DNA of 46,013 bases. Source: Akkermansiaceae bacterium UBA1315. GTDB taxonomy: Bacteria; Verrucomicrobiota; Verrucomicrobiia; Verrucomicrobiales; Akkermansiaceae. The stretch covers positions 1,095 through 47,107 of the forward strand of contig DBTN01000013.1 of assembly GCA_002307065.1 (NCBI GenBank). Direction: 5' to 3'. The notes under the pieces are model-generated. The model worked only from the letters and a program-made list of their open reading frames with translations, was not told the DNA's origin and searched no databases. Below are positions 8,460-18,203 of the stretch, one piece after another; positions within the stretch are counted from its first letter, which is position 1, and each line of letters begins with the position of its first letter. A program made the position numbers and the translations under genes.

Positions 8460-11400
8460 TCAGAAGTTCAGAAGCAAGGTGGCCGCTTCGGAGAGCTTTC
8501 CTTGTGAACTGGCGGATTGCAAGCGGGGAAAGCGACGTCCTTCGAGCAAGATGTAGTCGCCGTTCCGGTGCAACATCAGCCGCTGTCCCTGGATTTCAAC
8601 CGAGGAAATGCCTTCAGCGGCTGCGAGTGCTTTGATTCGTGCGATTTCCACCAGCCGTTTCGCCGGTTCCGGGAGGGGACCAAACCGGTCGCGCCACGAG
8701 GCTTCGAGGGCTTTTACGGCTTTTTCGGTCCCCGCTTCGGAGAGCTCGCGAAATGCGGAAATCCGCAATTTCGTCTCCTCTAACCATGCCGATGGCAGAA
8801 AAGCAGGCAGAACGAGCTTGGGATCTTCTTTTGCGTAGGCGGTTTCGCTGAACGCGACAAAGTCGGCCTTGAACACGGTTTCGCGCCGCGCGGCCGTGTC
8901 GGGCCGCCCTTTGATCCGGTCGACCGATTGTCGCAAAAGCTGACAATAAAGATCGAAGCCGATTTGGGAAATGTGGCCGGACTGTTTCGTGCCGAGCAAG
9001 TTTCCCGCGCCGCGGATTTCCAAATCCCGCATCGCGATTTTAAAACCGGAGCCGAGCGCGGTGTATTCTTTGATCGCATGGATCCGTTTCCGCGCATCAC
9101 CGACGGTTAACATATCTCGCGGCAGTAAAAGAATGGCATACGCTTTTTCTCCGGCCCGTCCGACACGACCGCGGAGTTGATATAAATCGGCAAGGCCAAA
9201 CCGGTCGGCGCGATCGATCAAGATCGTGTTGGCATTTGGAATATCGATTCCGGTTTCGATGATCGTTGTCGCCAGCAATACATCGGCTTCGCCTTTGACG
9301 AACGTATGCATCACCACTTCGAGATCATCTTTATCCATTTGTCCGTGACCGATCAATACTTTGGCTTCCGGCACCAACTCGCGGATTTTTGATGCCATCA
9401 TGTCGATGGTTTTCACCCGGTTGTGGAGGAAAAACACCTGCCCGCCGCGTTTCATTTCACGTCGGATCGCATCGCGGATCACCCGTTCGTCATAGGCGCA
9501 AACCGTCGTTGAAACCGGCACCCGGTTCGGCGGCGGGGTGTCGATCGTTGACATATCTCTGGCACCCATCAAGGCCATGTAAAGCGTTCGCGGAATCGGC
9601 GTGGCGGAAAGCGTGAGCACATCGACTTGTCGAAAAAGCTGTTTGAACTTTTCCTTATGTGCGACGCCGAAGCGCTGTTCTTCGTCGACCACGACCAGCC
9701 CGAGATCTTTAAATTTCACATCGCCCGAAACCAACCGGTGGGTACCGATCACCAGATCGACTGATCCATCTTCCAGCCCCGCGATCGTGCTGCGAACTTC
9801 CGCAGCCGTGCGAAACCGGTTGAGCAAATCGACCCGGACCGGGTAATCCGACATCCGTTCGCGAAAGGTCCGCCAGTGTTGCTCTGCCAGCACGGTCGTT
9901 GGCACCAGAATCGCCACTTGTTTTCCGCTCGTGATCGCCTTGAACGCGGCACGAATCGCGACCTCGGTTTTGCCAAATCCAACGTCGCCACAAATCAGCC
10001 GGTCCATCGGCCGGGAGGATTCCAGATCGAGCTTCGTATCGTCGATCGCGCGGCGCTGATCCGCCGTTTCGGTGTAATGAAAGGATCGCTCAAACTCCCA
10101 CATCCATTTCGAATCCGGCGGATGGGCAAATCCTCCTTCGGATTGGCGCTCGGCCTGGACTCGTAAAAGCTGAGCCGCGTAATCGAGAATCGATTTTTCC
10201 GCCGCCTTGCGGGCCGTTTTCCAAGCCGTGCCGCCGAGCTTATTCAACTCCGGAGTTTTTCCGCCGAGACCCACGTATTTGCCGACGAGGTGGGCCTGCT
10301 CAAGAGGCACGCCGAGCAAGGCTCCGTCGCGGTATTCCAGCGCCAGTTCTTCGCCTTCATCGCCTTGCTGGATGCCGCGGAATTTGGCGATGCCATATTC
10401 GTAGTGCACCACCAGATCGCCGACTTCCATTTCGTCGAAAGTCGCCCGCGCACGAGCGGCTCGGGCTTTGTCGAGGGTCGATCGACGCGGGCCGCCGGGC
10501 GTGCGATAGCGCCCGAAAAGCTCCGATGAAGAAAGCACCGCGAGTTTCAAAACCGGTATCGTAAAACCGGCGAGCAATTCCCCACGAATCGGCGTCAGTC
10601 CCAGATCGCGCCTCAAATCTTTTCCCGCAAGCTCCGCAAACCGGTCTTCCTCGCCTTTGTTGCCGAAAACCATTGCGATTTCCCAACCGTCGCGGCGCCA
10701 ATCGTTGAGCTGCTTGAAGAAATTTTCGCGGCGCAATTCCTCCAGCACAAAATCGCCCGCCTCAAACGTCCCGAGCGGACTTCCATAACACGCCAACGTG
10801 AAATCTTCCTCGCTGTTGAATTCCGCAGCGCCTTCGAGGATCCGCACATCCGGTTTTGTGATTTCCGCGCCAAGCGAAAGGATCAAGTCATCCGGTCGGC
10901 GATAGTCGGCGACGGTCGCTTCCGCCGACGGCTCGGCCAGCAAAAGATCGGCTTCGGTCAGCTTTTTCGTCGATGCCTGCGAGTCCAAGTCAAACTCGCG
11001 GACGGATTCGAGATCGGTATCGAAAAATTCCAGCCGCAGCGGTTTGGCCGCCTGCCAGGCGAAAAGATCGAGAATTCCGCCACGCACCGCGAACTGCCCG
11101 CGAGCGGTGACCGTCGGCACCCGTTCGTACCCGTGATCGCCGAGCGATTTCGCCAAAACGACCGGATCGAGCGTGTTGCCCGGTTTCAGCGGGGTGCGGC
11201 TGGCGCGGAGCGCGTTGGGCGAGGGGGCTTTCCCGGAAAACGCGTCGCTGCCGCAAATGACGATCGCTTTTTCCGAACGGGCGAGGATTTCCAATACCGA
11301 GAACCATTCCGCGGCGGACTCCGGATCGGCGATGGTTCCGTCACCGGTTTCGACCGGCCCTTCGGGCAGGACCATGGCCGTCAATCCCCACAGTTCGAGT

Positions 11401-11639
11401 TCGGACGCAAGGCGCTCGCGGTGCCGTGGAAGATCGGAAATGAACCATAACCGGTTCTTTTTCTGATCTTTCGCCGCCAGGCAAATCATCGCGGCGAGAA
11501 AAGAATGCGAAGCTTCAGCCGAGTGATCGAGCACGACCTCGCGATCGCCGGTCACCAGTGGGGCGAGGCGTGCGGCGAAATCCGGGTGGGTGACGGCGCG
11601 GCGGAGCCACCCGTGAATGGAATCGTCCGTTTGGGACAC
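8460..11639 (-). CDS. mfd: Transcription-repair coupling factor Mfd
   Basis: A 1059-residue DNA translocase that removes stalled RNA polymerase and recruits UvrA. Order of parts: a UvrB-homologous N-terminal region (RGQFAVRGGILDLFAW, residues ~170-230), the RNA-polymerase-interacting CarD-like domain (DEMEVGDLVVHYEYGIAKFRG, ~400-490), the RecG-like motor with Walker A GDVGFGKTE (~550), DEEQRFGVAHKEKFK, TLSATPIPRTLYMAL, and the helicase C half with ETGIDIPNANTILID and QLRGRVGR. The C-terminal TRCF domain follows. It is about 90 residues shorter than E. coli Mfd, mainly in the N-terminal third. The start codon is GTG. Divergent from the dehydrogenase gene at 11754. Confidence 0.95.
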   Translation of the reverse strand: MSQTDDSIHGWLRRAVTHPDFAARLAPLVTGDREVVLDHSAEASHSFLAAMICLAAKDQKKNRLWFISDLPRHRERLASELELWGLTAMVLPEGPVETGDGTIADPESAAEWFSVLEILARSEKAIVICGSDAFSGKAPSPNALRASRTPLKPGNTLDPVVLAKSLGDHGYERVPTVTARGQFAVRGGILDLFAWQAAKPLRLEFFDTDLESVREFDLDSQASTKKLTEADLLLAEPSAEATVADYRRPDDLILSLGAEITKPDVRILEGAAEFNSEEDFTLACYGSPLGTFEAGDFVLEELRRENFFKQLNDWRRDGWEIAMVFGNKGEEDRFAELAGKDLRRDLGLTPIRGELLAGFTIPVLKLAVLSSSELFGRYRTPGGPRRSTLDKARAARARATFDEMEVGDLVVHYEYGIAKFRGIQQGDEGEELALEYRDGALLGVPLEQAHLVGKYVGLGGKTPELNKLGGTAWKTARKAAEKSILDYAAQLLRVQAERQSEGGFAHPPDSKWMWEFERSFHYTETADQRRAIDDTKLDLESSRPMDRLICGDVGFGKTEVAIRAAFKAITSGKQVAILVPTTVLAEQHWRTFRERMSDYPVRVDLLNRFRTAAEVRSTIAGLEDGSVDLVIGTHRLVSGDVKFKDLGLVVVDEEQRFGVAHKEKFKQLFRQVDVLTLSATPIPRTLYMALMGARDMSTIDTPPPNRVPVSTTVCAYDERVIRDAIRREMKRGGQVFFLHNRVKTIDMMASKIRELVPEAKVLIGHGQMDKDDLEVVMHTFVKGEADVLLATTIIETGIDIPNANTILIDRADRFGLADLYQLRGRVGRAGEKAYAILLLPRDMLTVGDARKRIHAIKEYTALGSGFKIAMRDLEIRGAGNLLGTKQSGHISQIGFDLYCQLLRQSVDRIKGRPDTAARRETVFKADFVAFSETAYAKEDPKLVLPAFLPSAWLEETKLRISAFRELSEAGTEKAVKALEASWRDRFGPLPEPAKRLVEIARIKALAAAEGISSVEIQGQRLMLHRNGDYILLEGRRFPRLQSASSQGKLSEAATLLLNF

Positions 11640-11674
11640 TTGTCGGACTAAAGCGGGAATCGGGCGGTGCGCAA

Positions 11675-11695
11675 GGAAAGGAACCGGTTCTTTCC
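11675..11695. promoter_or_regulatory. Near-perfect palindrome in the mfd / dehydrogenase divergent promoter region
   Basis: GGAAAGGAACCGGTTCTTTCC reads almost identically on both strands and is centred on ACCGGT. It lies in the 114-nt gap between the divergent mfd start and the dehydrogenase start. It may be an operator or simply an extended copy of the iterated ACCGGT motif; the sequence cannot decide. Confidence 0.3.
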
Positions 11696-11753
11696 ACGGT
11701 TAGCGTGACAACTTCCAGTTGCGCGGGCCCCGGACCGCCGACACAATGGCGCG

Positions 11754-12641
11754 ATGAAAAGTTCGAGAATCGGTTTTGTGGGCGTCGGGCGGATGGGTGC
11801 GAACATGGCACGCCGTTTGTCGGATTTGGGTTACACCATTTCGGCGGTCTATGACCACCATGTCCCCACTGCGGAATCGTTGGCGGTTGAACTGAATTCA
11901 ACCGTTGCGAAAACCCTGCCGGAACTCACGGCGGCAAGCGACGTGATTTTCACGGTGGTGACCGATGACAAGGCGATGGACGAAATTTTCGCTCCAGAAG
12001 GTTCGTTGCTCGACGGAGCGAAGGGCCGGATTTTCATCAACTGCGCAACGGTGAGTCCGGAATCGCACGAAAAAGTGGCGGCGGCTGCGGCCGAAAACGG
12101 CGCGGAAACTTTGGCGGCCAGCATGGCTTCGAGCATCACTCAAGCTCGCCAGGGCACGCTTTACCTGATGATCGGCGGCGAAACCTCGGTTTTCGAAAAA
12201 GCCGAGCCGCTCTTGAAAGACCTTTCCTCCTCCTTGCGTCACGTTGGCCCCGTTGGCAATGCGGCGAAGATCAAAGCCCTCGTCAATATGGTGATGAACA
12301 TCAACACCGCGGGTCTTGCCGAAGGACTCGGATTGGGCGTTGCACTGGGCTTGGATCCCAATGTGCTGAAAGAAGTCTTTTCCCAAACTGGTGCAAATTC
12401 GCGGGTGTTGGAAACCGATGGCGAAGACATGATCTCGCGCGAGCACGACTGCTTTTTCTCCGCCTCCCATGCGGCGAAAGACAGCGGCATTGCCAATGCT
12501 TTGGCCAAATCCGCAGGCGTGAGTGTGCCGCTATCGATCGCCACCCAAGCTCAATATCAACAGTTGATCGACCTCGGCCTCGGCGAATTGGACAAGTCCG
12601 CCGTCGCTGAGTTGACCTTCCCGAACCGCGCTGGCGCTTGA
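11754..12641 (+). CDS. NAD(P)-dependent oxidoreductase of the 3-hydroxyisobutyrate dehydrogenase family
   Basis: A 295-residue cytosolic dehydrogenase. The Rossmann motif GFVGVGRMGANMARRL (residues ~7-22) is the beta-hydroxyacid dehydrogenase signature with G-x-G-x-x-G. The C-terminal helical domain carries the catalytic-lysine region GNAAKIKALVNMVMN and the substrate-domain motif HAAKDSGIANALAKSAGVSVP. The usual substrate-binding signature D-A-P-V-S-G-G is not recognisable; at that place the protein reads LAASMASSITQARQGTLYLM. The substrate is therefore uncertain and may differ from 3-hydroxyisobutyrate or tartronate semialdehyde. The hydrolase gene starts 13 nt after its stop. Confidence 0.85.
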   Translation: MKSSRIGFVGVGRMGANMARRLSDLGYTISAVYDHHVPTAESLAVELNSTVAKTLPELTAASDVIFTVVTDDKAMDEIFAPEGSLLDGAKGRIFINCATVSPESHEKVAAAAAENGAETLAASMASSITQARQGTLYLMIGGETSVFEKAEPLLKDLSSSLRHVGPVGNAAKIKALVNMVMNINTAGLAEGLGLGVALGLDPNVLKEVFSQTGANSRVLETDGEDMISREHDCFFSASHAAKDSGIANALAKSAGVSVPLSIATQAQYQQLIDLGLGELDKSAVAELTFPNRAGA

Positions 12642-12654
12642 TTTTTCCGACCTC

Positions 12655-13383
12655 ATGACTTCCACAGAAATGACCAACGGTTTCGACGAAACGATCGATA
12701 CCTCCTTTCATCCGGGCCTCCGCGGCGATGTGCTGGTGATTCTCGGCCACGGAGTGACCGGCAATAAAGATCGGCCGCTGTTGGTGGCGATCGCTGAAGG
12801 TCTGAGCGATCGCGGTTGGCCGTGCTTGCGCATTTCCTATTCGGGGAATGGCGAGTCCGGCGGACGGTTTGAGGACTCGAACATTACCAAAGAAATCGGC
12901 GATCTTTCGTCGGTCATCGACAACGTCCCTCCGGAAACCAAAGTCGTTTACATCGGTCACAGCATGGGCGGAGCGGTCGGAGTGCTTTCTGCCGCGCAGG
13001 ATCCACGCATCGTTCTTTTGGTGACAATCGCGGGACTTGCCCACACAGCGGATTTTGTGAAACGAGAATTCGGCGACGTCGTTCCCGGTGAAGGATGCAT
13101 GTGGGACGAACCCGAACATCCTTTGTCCCAAGCGTATGTGGACGACCTGACGAGCCTCGGCGACACGCTGACCGCTGCGGCTTCGGTCACGCAGCCGTGG
13201 CTCTTGATTCACGGCACCGCTGACGACGTCGTGCCATTCCAAGACGGACTGGATGCTTACGAAAAAGCGAATTCCGTCAAACAATGGCTCGCCGTTCCCG
13301 GAGCGGGTCACTCGTTTGACGAAACGACCTATCCGCTGCTCATCGATACGATCAACGTCTGGCTCACTCAGCACTTGGGCTGA
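12655..13383 (+). CDS. Alpha/beta hydrolase
   Basis: A 242-residue serine hydrolase of the alpha/beta fold. The nucleophile elbow is GHSMGG (Ser103), the acid is probably Asp in GTADDVVPF and the base His is in PGAGHSF near residue 220; an oxyanion-side motif LGHGVTGNKDRP lies near residue 30. The arrangement resembles small cytosolic esterases and acylaminopeptidase-like hydrolases; the substrate is not predictable. There is no signal peptide. A start at 12670 is an alternative. Its 3' end overlaps the convergent MMPL gene by 20 nt. Confidence 0.85.
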   Translation: MTSTEMTNGFDETIDTSFHPGLRGDVLVILGHGVTGNKDRPLLVAIAEGLSDRGWPCLRISYSGNGESGGRFEDSNITKEIGDLSSVIDNVPPETKVVYIGHSMGGAVGVLSAAQDPRIVLLVTIAGLAHTADFVKREFGDVVPGEGCMWDEPEHPLSQAYVDDLTSLGDTLTAAASVTQPWLLIHGTADDVVPFQDGLDAYEKANSVKQWLAVPGAGHSFDETTYPLLIDTINVWLTQHLG

Positions 13384-15748
13384 TCTGGTATTTCCAGCCG
13401 GGAAGCAGGAAAATCGAAACGGCCATGCTCAAGGTGATGCCGATCACCGCGACCGTGCCGAGACTGACCAATGCCTCGCTGGACGAAAAGCACAGCGAGC
13501 CGAAGCCAATCACGTTCGACGCTCCGCAAAACAGCAGCGCTTTCCCGGTTCCATTCCACAGATCTTTGAAATTTCCGCCGGTTCTGCGAAGGCTGAGCGT
13601 CACGTGAATCGCGTAGTCGATCCCGGTTCCTAACAGCAGCGGCGTCGCCATCAGGTTGACGAAATTCCATTTCAATCCGGTCGCGCTCATGATTGCGAGC
13701 AGCAGCAGCGTGCTCAGAACCATCGCCATCAAGGTCAGCCCGACGTCGCTTGCCTTGCGGAAAATCACCACCAACATCACCAGCAGGAAAACGAACATCG
13801 GCACCAGCACCCGGGTGAGATCCTCGCTGACCAATTTTGCGATTGCGGGTTTGAAAAGATCCCAGCCGCTCAGCCAGATGCCGTCACCTGTTAGAGTGCG
13901 GAATTTTTCGAAATGATCGCCCGCTGGATCGATCCCGGCCGCCGGTTGGACGGAACCTAACAGAAACCCGCCACCGGTTTCGCTCCGGGAAATGAAAAGC
14001 CGCATCACCTCGCGTGCCGATTCGGATTGGGGAAAAATGACGCCCGGTGCAGCGGATTGTTTCGCCATTTCAGTGAGCACCAATTTTCCAAGTGCCGTTC
14101 CTTCTTCAGAAAATCCGGCGGCGTCCGCTTCGGCCAGCAACCGGTTTTGATCGGCGGCGAGCGCAGCGATGTCAGGTCGGTTTTTCGCCTGCGCGTCCGC
14201 GTCCGGCCACCAGCCAACCGGAAGTTTTTCTCCCGCCAGCCAACCGGCGACTTTTGCCCGATCGAGTCGGGTTTTTGCTTCGTTGAAACGCCGCAACATT
14301 TCCGCGTCGTCCTTGGCTTCGATCACCAAGCCGAGCGATTTTTCCTGATAGGCAGGAAAGGCTTTCTGAACGGCCTCCAACGATCCCATCGCGTCGCTGT
14401 TGCGTGGACGCATGATTTTCGAATCGAATTCCGCGCCGGGCAGGCCCTGAAAAACGAGCCATAAAATCGCGGCGATGCTGAGGGTCGCGGTGATGCCCCA
14501 GGCCGCTTTGGATCGCGGAAGAATTTTTCCTGAACCGGTCGCCGGGGCACGATCGACGCCGAATTTCGCAACAAATGGCAAGTAGATCACCAACATCAAA
14601 ATCGCTGCGGCGGTGAGGCCGACCGCGACGATCGTGCCGAGTTGCGCCATGCCCGGCAGACCGCCGAAATTGAGCGCGAGAAACACCACGGTCGTCGTCA
14701 GCGCGCCGCAAAAAATCGGCCGAGCCGCCGCTTTTTTCAGCTCGGTTTTGTCGTGACCGGCGACCTTGGCTTCCTGGCAGATGACCAATCCGTAATCGAC
14801 CGCGAGGCCAATCAGGATCTCGATCGAACTCAATGCCATGATGCTCAGTTCGCCATAAAGCCAACCGGCGGCGCCGAGCGCGACGGTGAAGACCAGGATC
14901 AAAACGCCGATCAACCCGAGCAAAAGACTCAGCCGACGCTGCATCCACCAAAACAAGATGCCGATCAACCCGAGCGTGATACTGATCGATCCGCTGAGAT
15001 CATTTTCCATCGATCGGCCGATTTCCGAGGAAAAGGCCGGCTCACCGGTGAGTCGGACGTTGAGCCCTTGACCGTCGCCCTTTTGCCAATCCGCAACCGC
15101 TTTGCGAACCGCGTTCATCCACTCATCCGCCGACCGGTAACCGTCCAAAGGTTTGGGCGAACTCACGAACAAAAGGTGACTCATTCCATCGCCGCTTTCG
15201 TAAGCCTCACCGCCTTGGCCGGAGGAGTCGGTCAGCACCGCGACCGATGGATGGGAGAGGAAACCCAAGGGATCGTGCGCCTGCATGACCATGTCCATGC
15301 CCTCCATCGCCGTGCCGGCTTTTTCGACGGCGGCCTTCAGCGTTGCCTCGGATTTTTCCGGTGAAAGGCGGGCGACTTGCGAATCCGCGACAGACGGCGG
15401 ACCGTTGAGCCAAAGGTAGGCAAGCAATTCGGCGAAACCTTGCGGCTCGTCCATCCACTTGGGTTTCCAGCGCGCGCTTTTGATCACCCCGGATTTTTCC
15501 AGAAATTCACCCAGGGATTCGGCGGCGGCGGGCAGGAGTCCCTCGTCCGCAGGACCGCCCTCGATGAGGACGACCAGTTCGTCATCGCTGGAAAACGCCT
15601 CGTGAAACGCCTTCAAGCCTTTTACCTCCGGCAGTTTGTCCGGCAGCATCGACAAGATATCCGTGTCAAAACGGAGCCGTGTCAGGCCGAACGACGCCAC
15701 CAAAATCGAAACGATCAGAAGAAACGGAACAGCCAACCGGCGAAACAT
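13364..15748 (-). CDS. MMPL/RND family exporter (HpnN-like)
   Basis: A 794-residue inner-membrane protein. I chose the ATG at 15748 (MFRRLAVPFLLIVSILVASFG), directly before the first membrane helix; the frame remains open upstream to 15844 without plausible coding. Two repeated halves each have a single helix, a large extracytoplasmic loop (LRFDTDILSMLPDKLPEVKG after helix 1) and a five-helix bundle (ALSSIEILIGLAVDYGLVIC in the first half, LMATPLLLGTGIDYAIHVTLSL in the second). These Asp-containing motifs are typical of proton-driven RND exporters of lipids or hopanoids. No membrane-fusion or outer-membrane partner is adjacent, which fits the MMPL/HpnN subgroup. Confidence 0.88.
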   Translation of the reverse strand: MFRRLAVPFLLIVSILVASFGLTRLRFDTDILSMLPDKLPEVKGLKAFHEAFSSDDELVVLIEGGPADEGLLPAAAESLGEFLEKSGVIKSARWKPKWMDEPQGFAELLAYLWLNGPPSVADSQVARLSPEKSEATLKAAVEKAGTAMEGMDMVMQAHDPLGFLSHPSVAVLTDSSGQGGEAYESGDGMSHLLFVSSPKPLDGYRSADEWMNAVRKAVADWQKGDGQGLNVRLTGEPAFSSEIGRSMENDLSGSISITLGLIGILFWWMQRRLSLLLGLIGVLILVFTVALGAAGWLYGELSIMALSSIEILIGLAVDYGLVICQEAKVAGHDKTELKKAAARPIFCGALTTTVVFLALNFGGLPGMAQLGTIVAVGLTAAAILMLVIYLPFVAKFGVDRAPATGSGKILPRSKAAWGITATLSIAAILWLVFQGLPGAEFDSKIMRPRNSDAMGSLEAVQKAFPAYQEKSLGLVIEAKDDAEMLRRFNEAKTRLDRAKVAGWLAGEKLPVGWWPDADAQAKNRPDIAALAADQNRLLAEADAAGFSEEGTALGKLVLTEMAKQSAAPGVIFPQSESAREVMRLFISRSETGGGFLLGSVQPAAGIDPAGDHFEKFRTLTGDGIWLSGWDLFKPAIAKLVSEDLTRVLVPMFVFLLVMLVVIFRKASDVGLTLMAMVLSTLLLLAIMSATGLKWNFVNLMATPLLLGTGIDYAIHVTLSLRRTGGNFKDLWNGTGKALLFCGASNVIGFGSLCFSSSEALVSLGTVAVIGITLSMAVSIFLLPGWKYQISPSAE

Positions 15749-15857
15749 GGGGCGACTCAATCGGGAATACGCCGCCGGTGCAACGCAGGAAAAAGTTCGC
15801 ATGAACCGGTCGGGCGGATTGCCCCCCGACAAAACCGGTGTCAAGGTGCCGCCGTCA

Positions 15858-17900
15858 ATGGCTCGTCAATACACCTTACACCGGTCCGCAGCGGCTCCAG
15901 CATCGGGAATCGATTACGCCGGCGAGCTCAATGCGGAGCAATACGGCGCGGTTTCCTCACCGCCGGGGAAAGCGCTCGTCATCGCAGGCGCAGGCTCGGG
16001 AAAAACACGGACACTGACGTATCGCGTCGCCTGGTTGCTCGATCACGGGATGGAGGCGCGGCAGATATTGTTGCTCACTTTCACGAACAAAGCCGCCCGG
16101 GAAATGGTCGAGCGCGTCCGAAGTTTGGTCCCGCACGACACGTCGAGCCTGTGGGCCGGAACGTTTCACTCGATCGGAAACCGGATTTTACGCCGCCACG
16201 CCGACGATCTGGGATTCAACCGGTCTTTTTCGATCCTCGATCGAGATGATCAAAAATCGTTGCTCAATGCCGCGGTCGCTTCTTGTGAAATCGACACCAA
16301 GCAACGCCGGTTTCCGAAAGCCGATGTCCTTGCCTCGATTTTCAGCCTGATCGAAAACACCGGCGAGACTCTGGAAAATGTCATCACCGACCGGTATCTG
16401 TATTTTTACGACTGGCTGGAGCAGATCGAAAAAGTCCGGCAAGCCTACATCGAAAAAAAGAAATCCACGAACTCGATGGACTTTGACGATCTGCTTTCGT
16501 TGACCGTCAAGTTGCTCGAAGAACGGCCGGATGTTCTCGAACTTTATCAGAAAAAATTCCGCCACATTCTGGTGGACGAGTATCAAGATACCAACTCGAT
16601 CCAAGGCCGGATGATCGATCTTTTAGCGGGGGAATCAAACAGCTTGATGGCTGTGGGCGATGACGCGCAGTCGATCTACTCCTGGCGTGGCGCGGACATG
16701 GATCACATCCTGAGTTTCCCACGACGTTATCTGGGAGCGAAGATTTTCACGATCGAAACGAATTACCGCAGCGTCCCGGAGATCCTCGAATTGTCGAACG
16801 CGGCGATCAGTGTGAACACCGCCCGGTTTGAAAAAAACCTCAGATCATCCCGTCCCGAATCCGGAGCGAAACCGGCATTGGTCGCCGTGCAGGACCCGAA
16901 TAGTCAGGCGGCATTTGTCGCTCAAAGAATTTTAGAACTGCGGGACGAGGGGATCGAGCTGGAGGAAATCGCCGTCCTTTATCGCGCCCATTTCCAGAGT
17001 CTTGAAGTCCAGATGGAACTGACGCGTCGGGGGATTCCCTTCGCGATTACCAGCGGGCTGCGCTTTTTCGAACAAGCCCACATCAAGGACATCGCGGCGT
17101 TTTTGCGATTTGTGGTGAACCGGCGGGATGAGGTCAGCTTCAAGCGCATGATCATGCTTCTACCCGGTTGCGGACCGGGTACGGCGGAAAAGGCGTGGCG
17201 CGAATGGTTGGCGACCGGTTGGGCAACGAAAGAAAATCCACCACCGGTTTGGTCAGAGATTTTACTTAAATTTAAAATCCCGAAAAAATCCGAGAAACAC
17301 TGGAAACAGTTATGTTATACGTTGGACGAGCTGACGCCAAATGGCGAATATGCCAAACCTTCGGACATGATCTTCAGCGTGCTTGAGGGAGTTTATGACG
17401 AATACCTGAAAGAGGCTTTTGATAACTACGAAAACCGCCGCAGCGACATCGAACAGCTTTCGCAGTACGGCGGGAATTTTGAAGATATCCTCGAATTTCT
17501 TGCCCAGCTTTCCCTGATGAGCGCCGTCGATGGCGGACCCACCGGTGACAAAACCGAGCCGGACGAAGAAAAAGTCACCCTGTCATCGATTCACCAAGCA
17601 AAAGGCTTGGAGTGGAAAGCGGTCTTTCTCATCTGGCTGGCGGACGGGCAGTTTCCGAACGGCCGCATTCTCGAAATGGACGATCAGCCGGCGCTTGAGG
17701 AGGAACGACGATTGTTTTACGTCGCCATCACCCGTGCGAAGGACGAACTGTATTTGACCTATCCCATGATGAATCCGAAATCCTATACCGGCGATATCAT
17801 CACCCGGCCGTCGCGTTTCCTAGAGGATTTTCCAAAAGACATGGCGGAGGAATGGTTGGTGGGAAATGAAAGCCCGTGGGAGGATGACGAGCCGTTCTGA
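15858..17900 (+). CDS. UvrD/Rep family ATP-dependent DNA helicase
   Basis: A 680-residue superfamily 1A 3'-5' helicase. Motif I GAGSGKT (residues 44-50) after the Q-motif LNAEQYGAV, motif II VDEYQDT (239-245), motif III VGDDAQSIYSWRGA, motif IV ETNYRSVPEIL, motif V LSSIHQAKGLEWKAVFLIWL and motif VI EEERRLFYVAITRAKDEL are all present. I prefer the ATG at 15858 (MARQYTL), with AAGGTG 9 nt upstream; the frame is open back to 15636 but that part is antisense to the exporter. Shorter than E. coli UvrD and lacking its C-terminal extension, it is closest in layout to Rep/PcrA. Divergent from the exporter gene. Confidence 0.92.
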   Translation: MARQYTLHRSAAAPASGIDYAGELNAEQYGAVSSPPGKALVIAGAGSGKTRTLTYRVAWLLDHGMEARQILLLTFTNKAAREMVERVRSLVPHDTSSLWAGTFHSIGNRILRRHADDLGFNRSFSILDRDDQKSLLNAAVASCEIDTKQRRFPKADVLASIFSLIENTGETLENVITDRYLYFYDWLEQIEKVRQAYIEKKKSTNSMDFDDLLSLTVKLLEERPDVLELYQKKFRHILVDEYQDTNSIQGRMIDLLAGESNSLMAVGDDAQSIYSWRGADMDHILSFPRRYLGAKIFTIETNYRSVPEILELSNAAISVNTARFEKNLRSSRPESGAKPALVAVQDPNSQAAFVAQRILELRDEGIELEEIAVLYRAHFQSLEVQMELTRRGIPFAITSGLRFFEQAHIKDIAAFLRFVVNRRDEVSFKRMIMLLPGCGPGTAEKAWREWLATGWATKENPPPVWSEILLKFKIPKKSEKHWKQLCYTLDELTPNGEYAKPSDMIFSVLEGVYDEYLKEAFDNYENRRSDIEQLSQYGGNFEDILEFLAQLSLMSAVDGGPTGDKTEPDEEKVTLSSIHQAKGLEWKAVFLIWLADGQFPNGRILEMDDQPALEEERRLFYVAITRAKDELYLTYPMMNPKSYTGDIITRPSRFLEDFPKDMAEEWLVGNESPWEDDEPF

Positions 17901-17942
17901 GACGTGGATTGACCGGTCGGTGAAACATGTTATGCTGCGGCC

Positions 17943-18203
17943 ATGAAGACGATGACCATCCGCGATATCCGCCAGCATTGGCCCGAAGCGGAGCGTCAAT
18001 TGGCCATCGAAAAGGAAATCATCATCACCCGCGATGGCAAACCGGTCGCCAAACTCAGCAGCGTGGAGGAACCGGTCGAAAAAATGCAAAAATTTGATCC
18101 GGAAAGGCAGCGGGAAAAACGGGAAGAAATTTTTGGCAAAGGAGTGACCGTGGATTGGGTAAAAGATTTTTGTGAGGTCGGGCGCGCTGAGCGGGAATTT
18201 TAA
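17943..18203 (+). CDS. Type II antitoxin, Phd/YefM family (VapB role)
   Basis: An 86-residue protein that begins MKTMTIRDIRQHWPEAERQL and continues with EIIITRDGKPVAKLSS, the classic Phd/YefM DNA-binding fold with the RDGKPVA strand-turn. The C-terminal half is charged and likely binds and blocks the toxin. Its stop (TAA) overlaps the toxin ATG by one nucleotide, the usual coupled arrangement. Members of the family repress their own promoter as a toxin-antitoxin complex, so the short gap 17901-17942 probably holds promoter and operator. Confidence 0.88.
   Translation: MKTMTIRDIRQHWPEAERQLAIEKEIIITRDGKPVAKLSSVEEPVEKMQKFDPERQREKREEIFGKGVTVDWVKDFCEVGRAEREF

Noticed and set aside
12301..13374. 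357-residue open frame on the minus strand opposite the dehydrogenase and hydrolase
   Set aside because: Both plus-strand genes have intact catalytic motifs; the minus frame has none and spans two genes.
15636..15857. N-terminal 74-residue extension of the UvrD-like helicase
   Set aside because: The extension is basic and unstructured and overlaps the divergent exporter gene antisense; the ATG at 15858 has a Shine-Dalgarno sequence and gives the family-typical start.
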